Below are positions 46,390 through 57,051 of a stretch of DNA of 64,000 bases, piece by piece (within the stretch, counting starts at the first letter, position 1; every line of letters starts with the position of its first letter). Below the pieces are notes generated by a model. The model saw only the letters and a list, made by a program, of their open reading frames with translations, did no database searches and had not been told where the DNA came from. The DNA lies in NCBI GenBank assembly GCA_019925105.1, contig JAHGAU010000008.1, forward strand, positions 1,364,001-1,428,000. The letters run 5' to 3'. Source of the DNA: Niebla homalea (Eukaryota > Ascomycota > Lecanoromycetes > Lecanorales > Ramalinaceae). The position numbers and the translations under genes are program-made.

Positions 46390-46783
46390 AAGGAAGTCTC
46401 TGGATCTGACATAGTTCAAGATTGTGTTCTCATAATTTCGCAGCAGCTTCACCGTCATATGAGTACACACGGATCGCTCTTCTGTTCTCATTTGTGGCTA
46501 TATCCGGCATCACCAAGACAAAGGTCACCGGCGCCATGTCTTGCCAGCATTTATTGCAACAGCGCTATCGACTTACGCCTTCCCGCAAGTACATCGTGAG
46601 TATGGCAGGAACCTTAGGCAAGTCGAAGGGAAGGAAGAACGACGCGCGGGCCCTCTACTTCTACGTCGGCCAGTTGATGCTCATGACAATCACCTTTTGG
46701 TTATGTTCTGTTTCCGAGCATAAACTTATCACTCCTCTTGGAGTCCATTGGCTTTTGGGAAGATTACAGCTTCGAGCTCAATT
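46390..46783. other. Spacer upstream of the orphan serine-rich gene
   Basis: About 390 bp. The frame of the following gene extends back to a TTG at 46748, and other short frames (46422-47030, 46541-46723) are open, so an additional 5' exon is possible, but I cannot support one. Confidence 0.45.
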
Positions 46784-49618
46784 ATGCTTTCACGATATTC
46801 CAGTAATGCGTCACTCGGTGCTCGGCGTTCGAGATCTACCAGCCCCTTCAGACACTCTGGATCGTCAGAGGAGTATGCTGGCTTTGAGAATGAAGAGATT
46901 GCCCACGCGCGCGCAGTCACTGCTGCGGAGCGTGCCTTTGAACTTGCTAAAGCACGTCGTCGTGCAATCCGTAGAGCTGACGATGCTGAGAAAACCTCGA
47001 CACATGACCAAACTCAAAAGCCGGCTTTGATCAGACAGAAAAGCATTCGCTTTGCGGGACCAACAGCAGTGCCTCTACGATCCCGTTCAATCACTCGAAG
47101 CCACGTTGCAGTTCCCCATCCAACATCTGAGGATCAGGACAGCTTTGGCCGTTTGGAAAGCGCTCGCGAAAAGGCTGAAAACTCAAAGGTCGAACAGCTC
47201 GTGACCGGACTCCCAGACGGCGAAGAGCTATTCCTTGAGCATGCATTCGGCTCACAGCCATCCTCATATAGGAGACTAAGCAAATCTAAGTCCTTGTTTG
47301 CTCTAGACAGGAAAAAGCCCAGTGGATGTTCAACAGCAATACCCAAAGCAGGCCAACATTTCCGGCGCCATTCCGTAAGATCGTCAGGAAGCTCGCAAGA
47401 GGCTACAAGAACAAAGCCTCTGCCCCTTAGAAGAACCCGTTCGTTGCTACGCCCATGGACAAGCTGCCAGCCCGACCTCAATCGCCAATATGCAACAAAT
47501 GACAAAGCTGTCCGTCTCGCCAGAGATCAATTCGCTCACGACGTGCAACAGCAGCGGCTCAAGCAGCAGCCATCGTTTTGGATTTTGAGGAAAGGGCACA
47601 GATCCCACAAAGCATTTCCTCGCTCGGTGCGAACGGGCAGCACTGACAGTTACGGCGATGTGATGTCTTCTTCCAGCACTGCTGCGGACACCTTAAGTCC
47701 GGGCAGCCCTGGTAGTAAAGCAAGAAGCTACTCACAATCCCTCAGGAACAGGTTGAAGCGAGTCTTTCTTCGGAAGTCAAGCGGTGGTGAAGAAGACCTG
47801 CCGGCTCAGCATCTTGACGCAACTCGTCAGCATTTTGGCAAAGGAACCGGCCTGCAGGCTAGAGAAGATCGTCCATATCCAGGCATACCCTCTCCAGACG
47901 CAGAGCTCTTACAGCGGGTTAACTCTCGAGAATCTTTCAATGATCACGATTCAATCCCCAGTAAGCAAAACCAAGGCTTTGGAAGTATAAGGAGTGTGCA
48001 AAATCTAGACAGCGCACACGTCGACAGCTCTCGTGTTACTAGTTGGACGGACTCTACAGCTGCCAATACAATTCACATTCCCCGTTTTTCTGACCGGAAG
48101 CGTTTGTCTGTGATCAAAGAGAACGGTAATCCCTACCAACCATCAACGAATGGGGTACCTTCCACGAAACCAGATTATGATTATGCAGCTTTTCGACAGC
48201 CGTACAGGCAGAGTAGCTCCAGTGAGCCCCTTGAGCCGCAGCGCATATTTTCAGCACTTCAAAAGGAGATTGTTAAGAAGAAGTCACGTCCAACCATTGG
48301 TGACAGTGAGTCTGAAATGGACGATGATTCAGACCACTTAGGACCTGGTAGCTCCAACGAGACTCTTCAGCGATCTAGGTCCACACCACAGCAAACTGTA
48401 AAGGCCCAAGAAGAGAAGGCCGACCGGGCAAAGCGTCCTCTGCACGAGCACGGGTCTGGCTTCTTCCATGCTAATCAGCACATCGAGCAGAAACAGAGTC
48501 CAAGTCCTTTTAGGCGTGCTTTATGTGTCTCCATGGAGGATGTCGCGCCGATAGGTGCAGGGCGCTCGCAACAGAATGTCAAATACCCTAACCGCGGTAC
48601 TCCAACAGAGAGTTTTTACTCCCGCAGCCCAGGAGGGTACACTCATGGACACCAAGGGGGTTCATTGTCCTGGATGGATACGGACAATGCTGAAGACGCC
48701 GGCACTGCACTTATACTTCCCGCAGAATCCCGCGGTTACAGATGTCACCAGCATCGGCTCCGAGAAGGCTGCAATTTGTCAGAGATGTCAAGCAATCCTA
48801 GCGGAGAATGGAAAAGAAGGCTAGCATCCGAGATGATGTTTTCCGATGATGGAAATCCGCATATCGAAGACGACGTATACAACGCACTGCCCGTAAGAGA
48901 CGGCCGCTTTGGACACAGGAAGGAGCACGCGCAGCTTGATGGCACCGAAACAGGCAATGGGAAGGTAATTCCAGAGGACTGTGGACGGGCACAGCCACTA
49001 GTACTTGGATCTGATTTGAAGTCTCGACCTACCATGCCAAGCCTACAAACTCATCACCTTGGACCAGATCGCTGTTCTGATGAAAACCATGACCCTTCGT
49101 CGTTCTCAGAAGCCTACGGACCGTCGGAACATGTGCGCGCTGAGATTGTACCAGCGCATGCCGAGGCCTCAATCTTACCTCCAGGGAGAGACAGTTCTGG
49201 TACGCTTCGCAATATATCGAACAGCTTCCTCCAGAAAGCAAGCTCTGTCTCACCCATAGGCTTAGACAAAGGTGCCGCCTCTTCCAGTGGCTTTAGGCGC
49301 GGCTCTCGACTCGATCTCGGAGAACGTGTACAAGGTTTGCGAAGCGAGAGCTCCATGTCACTGCAAGGATCAAGAAGCGCGACTAACCTGGCCTCTAAAG
49401 CTGGATTCCTGACCGAGAATCGTACGGTAAGCAATGTTCAGGCGCAAGAGAACATGGCACCGCTCAAACGCCGTACATCAAAGGAGAACAGCACAAGCCC
49501 GAACAGCCCCCCAACCTACGGGCCAGGGAACCGACTGCTGGTAGAGAACTTTTTGCGGGACCGTCGAAGAGAGATGAGGATCAGTGAAGAAGCTGGTGGC
49601 CCTCCAGCTTTCCTATGA
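46784..49618 (+). CDS. Orphan serine/arginine-rich fungal protein
   Basis: A single open frame of 944 residues from the first ATG (MLSRYSSNASLGARRSRSTS). I do not recognise the family. It is largely disordered, rich in Ser, Arg and Pro, with many R-x-x-S or RRxS-like sites (RRLSKSKSLF, RRHSVRSSGSS, RTRSLLRP). Two segments look ordered: an N-terminal helix with HARAVTAAERAFELAKARRR and a segment around AVRLARDQFAHDVQQQRLKQ; a basic patch RNRLKRVFLRKSS follows. The extreme C terminus NRLLVENFLRDRRREMRISE is charged and helical, set off by disordered sequence, which suggests a short interaction motif. Such architecture is common in ascomycete septum, cortex or spindle proteins, but this is only an impression. 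Coding is supported by length and lack of stops. Confidence 0.7.
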   Translation: MLSRYSSNASLGARRSRSTSPFRHSGSSEEYAGFENEEIAHARAVTAAERAFELAKARRRAIRRADDAEKTSTHDQTQKPALIRQKSIRFAGPTAVPLRSRSITRSHVAVPHPTSEDQDSFGRLESAREKAENSKVEQLVTGLPDGEELFLEHAFGSQPSSYRRLSKSKSLFALDRKKPSGCSTAIPKAGQHFRRHSVRSSGSSQEATRTKPLPLRRTRSLLRPWTSCQPDLNRQYATNDKAVRLARDQFAHDVQQQRLKQQPSFWILRKGHRSHKAFPRSVRTGSTDSYGDVMSSSSTAADTLSPGSPGSKARSYSQSLRNRLKRVFLRKSSGGEEDLPAQHLDATRQHFGKGTGLQAREDRPYPGIPSPDAELLQRVNSRESFNDHDSIPSKQNQGFGSIRSVQNLDSAHVDSSRVTSWTDSTAANTIHIPRFSDRKRLSVIKENGNPYQPSTNGVPSTKPDYDYAAFRQPYRQSSSSEPLEPQRIFSALQKEIVKKKSRPTIGDSESEMDDDSDHLGPGSSNETLQRSRSTPQQTVKAQEEKADRAKRPLHEHGSGFFHANQHIEQKQSPSPFRRALCVSMEDVAPIGAGRSQQNVKYPNRGTPTESFYSRSPGGYTHGHQGGSLSWMDTDNAEDAGTALILPAESRGYRCHQHRLREGCNLSEMSSNPSGEWKRRLASEMMFSDDGNPHIEDDVYNALPVRDGRFGHRKEHAQLDGTETGNGKVIPEDCGRAQPLVLGSDLKSRPTMPSLQTHHLGPDRCSDENHDPSSFSEAYGPSEHVRAEIVPAHAEASILPPGRDSSGTLRNISNSFLQKASSVSPIGLDKGAASSSGFRRGSRLDLGERVQGLRSESSMSLQGSRSATNLASKAGFLTENRTVSNVQAQENMAPLKRRTSKENSTSPNSPPTYGPGNRLLVENFLRDRRREMRISEEAGGPPAFL

Positions 49619-50377
49619 TATCTCTGAAAGGCACTCAATCATATTCGACGGCTGCGTCATGCACCCGAACTGTTTGACGAACGATGCCCTTGAATCCTTT
49701 TACGAGAACAATTCAAAAAGGGTAGGATAGCAGTCACGGATCGTTATGGTAACAGGGTTAGAATGATACTCTACATAGCATTAATAGCATCAAGGGTCAG
49801 AACTTTGCTGTTCAAACGAGCTCGCAGACTAGGCCGAGAGTATTTCGGATCATCAAGATCAGTTGTGTGTTTCCACAAAGTGAAGCGGCCTAGTCCAGTG
49901 TTATGAGAGTCACTACAGTAGCAAGAACTATCGTTCTCGATTTGAAGCTATTAGAGATGATAAAATTTGAGGATAGAAGGCAGATGACCGTTCAAGAAGA
50001 GGTCCCACTACGTCCAATTATGTACAACACAGGAGCAGAGTCTTCACACAGTCAGGTATTATCCCTTCGCATGGGTAAGCGTAGGATGACTTGGTTCCAA
50101 TTACAGCAAGAGTTGGATGATGAAGTCCTTGAGCAAGCAAGCAAGGGTTCGATAACGGAGTCTTGATACGAGCAAGAATATGGTGATAGAGTCTTCAGAA
50201 ATGCTAGAATTCAAGAATAAAGAAACAACCATGGGAATTTTGATATGTCCACTCAGTTATATCGAACTAGCAGTCGAGAGGATTTTTAATATGTCCACTC
50301 TTTTGCGTCGACAGCTAAATGCTTAATGTCAATGTAGAAGTACAAGCTTGTGATGAGCTCCGAGCCTGTCACTGAAC
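49619..50377. other. EMC1 upstream region
   Basis: About 760 bp between the orphan gene and EMC1. The 87-codon frame 49903-50166 has no recognisable features and I treat it as chance. A 17-base word, ATATGTCCACTC with flanks, occurs at about 50244 and 50290. Confidence 0.5.
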
Positions 50378-53300
50378 ATGCGCCTTTGTGCGCTTTCTAT
50401 TCTCTCCTCCCTTCTGTTGTTCCGGATTCGATTCTCATCTGCTATCTATGCGGATGAGGCCTACCAAATTGACTACCAGCATGCCTTACTAGGCGTCCCT
50501 CAGCCTCATACCACCTTCTTCCACCGCCCGTCTGCCAACTCAAAGGCTTCATTACTATACACTCTATCCGAGAGCGGAATTGTTGGGGCCAAGAACCCCA
50601 AAGATGGGAGGGTACTCTGGAGGCAACGCCTCGGTGAAGAGAGCCAGAATTACACCGGAAAAGGCTTCTTCAAGGCTGGAGAGAATTCAAACGTGATCTA
50701 CAGCGCGCTTGGAGCCAGGCTTGATGCATGGGACGCTGTTGACGGTCGACTTGCCTGGTCCTGGCAAAGCGAGGGGACAGTGCGGGCATTGGAAGTCAGC
50801 GGTCAAGCAAGCAAGGATGCTTTGGTTGTGACGCAAGAGGGCGATGCGAAAGTCCTTGTCAGGTGTTTCTCGTCTGATACGGGTCGTCTGAAATGGGAGT
50901 ACAGTGATCCAAGCGGAGATTCGCCGCACTCGTTGATCGCAATGGAGAGGCGCTTATTTTACGTTGCCTTACACTCGCCTCTTTTGAAAGGATCGAAAAT
51001 TCGTGTCTATGAGTTGGACAGTGAGACCGGACAGCAAACGGGATCCCCTTTCACCTTCCATTCAGACGGCGAGGTGGCATCAGAGAATAGTATTTTGTTT
51101 GCTGGGGCTATTGGCGGACACCCATCAATAGCATGGGCAGACAAAAACCTGAAGTACGTGAAGGTCGCATCCCTATTGAAGAAGCAAACGTCAACGCTGG
51201 GAGCATTGTCGAATGGTGAGGCGGTGGAGACCATTACCATGTACGCCCCGGCTAGCGTATCTAGCAAGACGCACTTCCTCCTGAAGCTGTCAGGCTCAAG
51301 CTCGTCTCACGCCAAAGTATACCATCTGGACGCGAACACGGGCACTGCTAAGAAAGCGTATGACGTGCCAACAGTTTCAGGAGCTGTAGCCTATGCGACC
51401 AGTACCCAGGGAGATGATGTGTATTTTGTACAGCACAGCTCTTCCGAGGTCTCGTTGCTATCCTCAATATCACCAACAGTGCTCCAAGGCTGGAAGATTC
51501 CACCAAAACCAGGTGCGCAAATCAAAAACCTTCGCAGGGTATCTCATTCTGTTGCAGAAGTTGTATCGAGAGGTAGCGCCAAGTTCTCCGTACGATCTGC
51601 ACTCACTCTGGAGTCTGGAGACTTGGAGGTCATTCGTAATGGTGAATCATTGTGGGTGACCTCGGAAGGGCTCACTGGGGTGGTCGCCGCTGGCTTTGTG
51701 GAGTTCACCAAAGATGATGATCTTGCTCAGGACTTGGCCGTCGAAGGCCAGTCTAACGTCGTTTCAGCGTACGTTCATCGCCTGACGAGGCATATGAAGG
51801 AGTTGCAAAACCTCTTTGTATGGATCATGGATCAATATGATGGCGTCAGATCCCGCGAAGCCCCACTGAACCAGAACAAAAAGCTTCTACAAGACCGGTT
51901 TGGCTTCAACAAGATCGTAGTCGTTGCAACCAGAAACGGACGGCTTGCTGCCCTTGGGACTGGCATGCATGGCAAGGTCATCTGGAACATTCAAGCCAGT
52001 ACGCTCGAACCTGGCCGTGGGTGGGATGTCATAAGCATAGATGCTGAAGGTGATACTGCGCTTGTTCGTGCGGCTCAAGGCGAGTTCCTCAGGCTCGAGT
52101 CTGCCACGGGAAAAGTGCTGCACCATCAGAAGGCAGGCTTGCTAAGCAATTTGAAAACCACTGTGCCTATACTTGATGCTCATGGGCGCCAAGCTCTCTT
52201 GCCTGTCAATGTTGATGGATCCCTTGGTGAAATCCCCTTGACCACATTTAAAGACGGTACGATTGTTGTCACAAAGGACGAGGAAGGGAAAATTCAAGGT
52301 TGGAGCCTTTCTGGCAAAGGCAAGGTGACACAAGCATGGCAGTTTACGCCTTTTGCAGGCCAGTCAATTCGTGAAGTCGTTCATCGTCCTTTACATGATC
52401 CAATTACTTCAATCGGCAAGGTTCTAGGTGACAGGAATGTCCTTTACAAGTATCTGAATCCGAATGTGATCCTAGTGACCTGCACCGATAGTCATGCTTC
52501 TATTGTAACATTTTACTTGCTAGACTCGACCTCAGGGGCCCTGCTTCATTCGATCAAGCACTCGAGTGTGGACCTCAGACAGCCAATCAGCTCGACAGTG
52601 TCTGGTAACTTCTTCGCCTACTCGCTCTACTCAGCCCTTCTCTCTCACGAACCCCTCCAGCTGGAGCCTCAAAAGCTCAAAGGCTATCAACTGGTGGTTT
52701 CTGAAATCTTCGAATCTCAATTCCCTAACCACCGTGGCCCCTTGGACTCGGCAACCAACTACTCCTCCAGGCAGACTATGATTACCGACGGGAAGAATCC
52801 TGTCCAGTCGCCCCACGTCATTTCACAAATTTTCTTCATCCCTGGACCAATCTCTCGCATGTCCACGACCTCAACACTTCAAGGCATCACTACACGCGCA
52901 CTCCTCTGCATTGCACCGCACACAAGTTCGATACTCGCAATACCAGGTCAGATACTGGATCCACGAAGGCCAATTGGACGAGATCCAACACCTGCCGAGA
53001 TGGAAGAAGGTCTTTTTAGGTACAACGCCATGCTCGACTTTGACGGCAAGTGGATGTTGAACCACAAACGAGAGACGATGGGTCTGTCCAATGTCATTGC
53101 CACTCCCTCTCAATTAGAGAGCACTACTTTGGTCTTCGCGTATGGCGATGCGGACCTCTTCGGAACGAGGAGTAGTCCCATTGGAGGGTTTGACATTCTG
53201 GGCAAAGGATTCAGCAAGCTACAGCTTGTGGGTACGGTGGCCGCATTGGCCGTCGGAACAATGGTATTGGCGCCCTTGGTACGTATCCTTCTCACGTAGA

Positions 53301-53378
53301 TCTTGTTGCTCCCGAACTACTCGCTGACCACGCCCGCAGGTCCGGAAAAAGCAAATAGATAGCAGGTGGAAAGCCTGA
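50378..53378 (+). CDS. EMC1: ER membrane protein complex subunit 1
   Basis: EMC1 is the large luminal subunit of the ER insertase that places tail-anchored and multipass proteins. Exons 50378..53278 and 53340..53378 give 979 residues. A signal peptide (MRLCALSILSSLLLFRIRFS) is followed by YADEAYQIDYQHALLGVP and a beta-propeller of PQQ-like blades (SGIVGAKNPKDGRVLWRQRL, ALGARLDAWDAVDGRLAW). The second propeller half includes NKIVVVATRNGRLAALGT. The conserved C-terminal DUF1620 region has REVVHRPLHDPITSIGKVLG, YKYLNPNVILVTC and PRRPIGRDPTPAEMEEGLF. A single transmembrane helix (QLVGTVAALAVGTMVLAPLV) ends the long exon; a 61-nt intron then adds the cytosolic tail RKKQIDSRWKA from a 39-nt exon. 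Without splicing the protein would end RILLT. Confidence 0.95.
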
Positions 53379-53541
53379 TCATATAGACCAGCTCGGGATA
53401 CCTAGGTTCCGCACGTACATGATTTCATCCATATTCACAACATCTTGCACATATCGACATACCGTACATTGTGTCCAAGACTTGTCTGGAAGCATACTGG
53501 AGGACACACTTCTACAGCAACCTGCTCATCTGTCCTTGACT

Positions 53542-54535
53542 TTAGTCTGTCAACAATATTCCACCATTATTCTGAATCAGACTGCCGGTGCAGTTCTGGC
53601 TCTTCATGGCATATAAATAGGCCCTGCGTATGCACTCGTCAGCTTCTCCCATGACCCCCCCGACATGATTCTTAACCCCACTCGAGCATAGTCTCTTCGT
53701 GTTGAGACCCCACCCTGTCTCATAGAAAGAAAGGGAAAAAAAGAAGAACAAGAAGAAGAGAGGGACTGTCCACTCACTCCGCCACATCCTCCCTCCTCCC
53801 CACCACCCCTGTCGTCATCTTCCCCCTCCACTTCCCACTGAACCCTTCCCACCCTTTCGCCCCCTCCCTTTCCTTCAAAGAATCCCACATCTCCGTCTCC
53901 ACCAACCCGGGACTCACGAGGTTGCACCGCACCGGCCTCAGATCCAGCGCCAGACCCCTCATCACCCCGTGCAAGCCCGCGCCGTAGCCACCATTCAGCG
54001 TCCACCCCGCGATCGGTTTCTCGCCGACCGTGCCCGTCGTCAGCGTGATGGACGATGCGGGACCGGGGCCCAGGTAGCGGGGCGCGTGCTTGGCGAGGAG
54101 CAAAGGGGCAGCGAAGCGGACCTGGCCGGCCCGGTGGATCCGGTCGAGGGTGAGGTCCGCGAGGGCGCCAATGGCCAGCCGGTCGCCGGCCGTGAAGACG
54201 ATGTGGTCCAGTAGTTCCGGTTTCGTCGGTCCGTCGGGAGGGGGGGCGGGGCAGCATTGCGAGAGCAGATCGGTCAGGTGGGAATCCACTTCGGGAGAGG
54301 CGAGATCGCATGGGAAACCCTGCAGACGGTCCTTGTTACTGGTGGCGGAGGGGTAGGATTTCTGGAGCGAGGAGAGGGCGGATTGGATGCGTTGCGGGGA
54401 GGAAGAGGAGATGATCACGTGGGCGCCGTGCTCGAGGGAGGCTTCGGCGACGGCGTAGCCGATGCCGGATGTGCCGCCGATGATGAGGATGCGTTGGCCA
54501 TGGAGTTTGGAGGTGTATTTCTGGGCGTCCGACAT
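53542..54535 (-). CDS. Atypical short-chain dehydrogenase/reductase
   Basis: Exons 54535..53778 and 53623..53542, separated by a 154-nt intron, give 279 residues of a classical-size SDR. The nucleotide-binding motif is GGTSGIG near residue 20 and a Thr-Ala-Gly (FTAGD) stands in for N-A-G. Catalytic residues are altered: the usual serine position reads LTTGTVG and the Y-x-x-x-K motif reads YGAGL, keeping Tyr but losing Lys. LALDLRPVRCNLVSPGLVET follows normally. The C terminus after splicing is AYLYAMKSQNCTGSLIQNNG, a standard SDR end that the unspliced frame lacks. Many fungal genomes hold such SDRs with this Y-x-x-G-L pattern, so it is probably a subfamily feature rather than decay. Substrate unknown. 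The coding region is GC-rich compared with its surroundings. Confidence 0.85.
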
Positions 54536-55537
54536 GGTCGGATTACAGGGGATGGATGATGTGATGGGAGCTTGACTGCGTTGACGGGCCAGGTAGTCTA
54601 GACAGAAAACAAGTCTATCTATTTAAGCAAATTATGTTCTGAATTAGATACATATATATATGTATACAGAGTGGAAGGTACGGCCGTAGGCATCGGAGCC
54701 GGGAGAAGTCAATTGAAGATCCCAAGGGTCAACTTGCTTTGATGGAGTTTTGCATCATGTGAGGCAAAAGACGGCAACTCGGACATAAATGTGGACTTAG
54801 AAGCAAAAGAGCGAGAATACCAAAACGCAGTGATATCATGATAACAATCGTTGGAGCCAATTATACTTTTAGAATACCTTCATTGGCATGTAAGTGCTAG
54901 CTTTCAGATCGGCTATCAAGCTTGTTTAGTTGCTCGATGGAATGCGCACAGTATCCCACGACCTGTGGCCTGGAACTGGAAATCTCATTAGAAGGTAGTC
55001 ACTGCAGGCCTGTGTAGTAGTACTGTTGTGTGTGGTTCATGAGTCAACGACGTAGATGAATCACATGAAGATTCAGGTACTTCTTGAGGGACGGGCCATG
55101 ATGCTGCCGATGAACTCCCGAGGTACATTGCGAAACTCCCTCGCTTTGCTGATTCGCTGAAATAGCAGCACTTTCCTAGAACGGCTTAGATCCTACTGGC
55201 CTAAACCTAATTCCCTATAAGGTTCTCCCCGTGACCGACCCCCAATAAGATAGGGGTGACCTGGCTTAGACTCTAGGCACCCCTTCTTAAAGCATTCTGT
55301 AAAAGGAATGCTGCCATTTCAGCAAAGCGGGGGATACTACTCCGTACAGGGCGGATTTCTCATGCCAGCTGTTCATTATTCTTCTGGCACACTGTCCAGA
55401 AGTCATAAATTGTATTCCGGTATGACTATTTTCGTTATGATCCGATTGCCTTCCGCAATCGTTGGCGTTACAAATCTATCAACGACCATGCTTCGCTCTT
55501 CACACGAGAACCTGACGAGCCTCTGAACCTTCAACGT
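54536..55537. other. Upstream region of the SDR gene
   Basis: About 1 kb with the SDR promoter and the 3' flank of the lectin-like gene. An alternating TA palindrome (about 54648-54665) and a C-rich stretch at about 55200-55285 are present, but no gene. Confidence 0.5.
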
Positions 55538-57051
55538 TCAACCCCAAGCACCGCCCAAATCCACATTCCCCACCAAGCTCCAATCTATCATGTCATCTGC
55601 GACCTGCCAATTTTCAATCGTATCTGCTTGCCCAACCTGCTGCACGACGCCAAACGCAGCTCCAATCGCGGTGACCGCCACAGCTCCATAAATGTTTTTA
55701 TCGCTCGTCGAGTTCGCCATCACCGAGGGAACATTGTCATGTTCCAGCCAGTCGTTGACGGCCCCTGACCAAGTATCAACTTCAACGCCTCTGGGAGAAA
55801 TGGACAGGACTTCGATCCAAGTTTCGAAGCCTGTAGAGACGTTGGAGTAAGAGGCAGCAGCGGCGATGGGTGAGCCAGGGGGAATGGTGTGATAAACCTG
55901 CAAGTTGAGAGCCCAACGGCCAACTGCGTTTCGAGCGTTAGCAAAAGTTAGAAAGGATACACGAGGCATTCATTAATCACCGTCTACGACGTAGCTTGCA
56001 AGGCTCATGTTGAGATCGGATCTCTGGTGGTAGAGGTTGATTTGATCTGCCGATCCGTTGCGATAGAACGGCTGCAGTGCAAGTCCGGTTCCTATCACCG
56101 GGTCGAGGGCAGGGCCAAGTTGCGTCAAGGCCCAACCATCGGATGTGAGATTGCCAATCTGAATAAATCCGTTCTTGTCTTGAAAAGCAATGATGGTCGT
56201 ATTGGCACACAGTTTGCACTGGTTGTACATAGCTGCTAAGCTCGAGTTTGCCATTGCGGTGTATCCTTGGTCTGACAGAGCTCCCGACATCCACTGGGCC
56301 GTCGAGGGAGTGTAGCTAATGTCGTGGATAAGGTTATTCACGTCGAGGAAGAATACACTGGTCACCTGAAAAGATGTCAACAGGAACGGATTCACATGAA
56401 AAGGATGTTGCGTACTAAAGCAAACCCCGGGCGTGAAACCGCTGCCGCCATGGCAGACCCATTCTTGCCGCGAATGCCGGTTCCATGAATGGTCCATACG
56501 GGATTCTTGGCAGAGTTTGCAGCCTCGACTATCTGTCCAACATCGTCTTGAAAGTAGACACGGGTGTTGTTGACGGAATCTATGGAATAGGATAATGCGG
56601 CGATGTTGCGTTGGGTTGGCTTTGCCGAAGGGGAGGAAGAAGATGTAGTAGACGAGTTCGAATGGTCAGTCGAAGACGCACCCTCGGCAGTCCCATGATT
56701 CTTGTGTCTCGATCCAAACACTCCTCCCAGCACAGCTGCAAGAATGACTACCAGTGAGACCACTCCAATAGACAGTATCCATTTCACCTTCGAGAATCGA
56801 CGGACTTGGACCTGGGGGCCGCCCACATATTGTCCATTGACGTTTCCATGTGGGCTCACTTCAATCCCAGCCCATTCCACAGCAGGTTGCTTACCATCTT
56901 CCTGGGCGACCTGTTTACCATCTTCTGAAGCGACCTGTTTACCATCTTCTGGGGCAACCTGCTTCCCAAAGTCTGTAGGCAGGGGCTTCTCTTTTTGATG
57001 CAGTGGAAGAGCCTCCAATTTGCTGTATGCTTGATCTTCGTTGCCAGCCAT
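55538..57051 (-). CDS. Membrane-anchored fucose-lectin-like protein
   Basis: Exons 57051..56426, 56357..55981 and 55923..55538 give about 462 residues. The cytosolic N terminus contains a short tandem repeat of GKQVAPED-type units (three and a half copies), then a basic RRFSKVKW and one transmembrane helix (ILSIGVVSLVVILAAVLGGV), predicting a type II membrane protein. A Ser/Thr linker (SSTDHSNSSTTSSSSPSAKP) leads to the extracellular part. There, blades such as NTRVYFQDDVGQIVEA, VFFLDVNNLIHDIS, TIIAFQDKNGFIQIG and INLYHQRSDLNMSLASYVV match the spacing and Y-x-Q-D/E-x-x-x-I strands of Aleuria-type fucose-binding beta-propellers. Several N-x-S/T sites fit a secreted side. Sugar specificity is unproven. 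The first intron acceptor (GACCAG) is chosen because the obvious CAG would give a stop. Confidence 0.75.
56884..56966 (-). repeat. 24-nt in-frame coding repeat in the lectin-like gene
   Basis: Three full units and one degenerate unit of 24 nt encode GKQVAPED, GKQVASED, GKQVAQED and GKQPAVE. The near identity at DNA level (GATGGTAAACAGGTCGC core) suggests recent slippage or unequal exchange. Confidence 0.85.

Noticed and set aside
46422..47030. A 202-codon plus-strand frame overlapping the orphan serine-rich gene
   Set aside because: No recognisable features, and it runs out of frame over the start of a much longer consistent frame.
49903..50166. An 87-codon frame upstream of EMC1
   Set aside because: Short, no family resemblance, in a region expected to be promoter.
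53279..53299. EMC1 ending at RILLT without splicing
   Set aside because: Splicing at GTACGT gives the basic tail RKKQIDSRWKA expected after the transmembrane helix.
54648..54665. Alternating TA palindrome as a regulatory site
   Set aside because: Simple dinucleotide repeat that is trivially self-complementary.
50378..57051. EMC1, SDR and lectin-like genes as a biosynthetic cluster
   Set aside because: EMC1 is housekeeping, and no backbone enzyme, transporter or pathway regulator accompanies the SDR.
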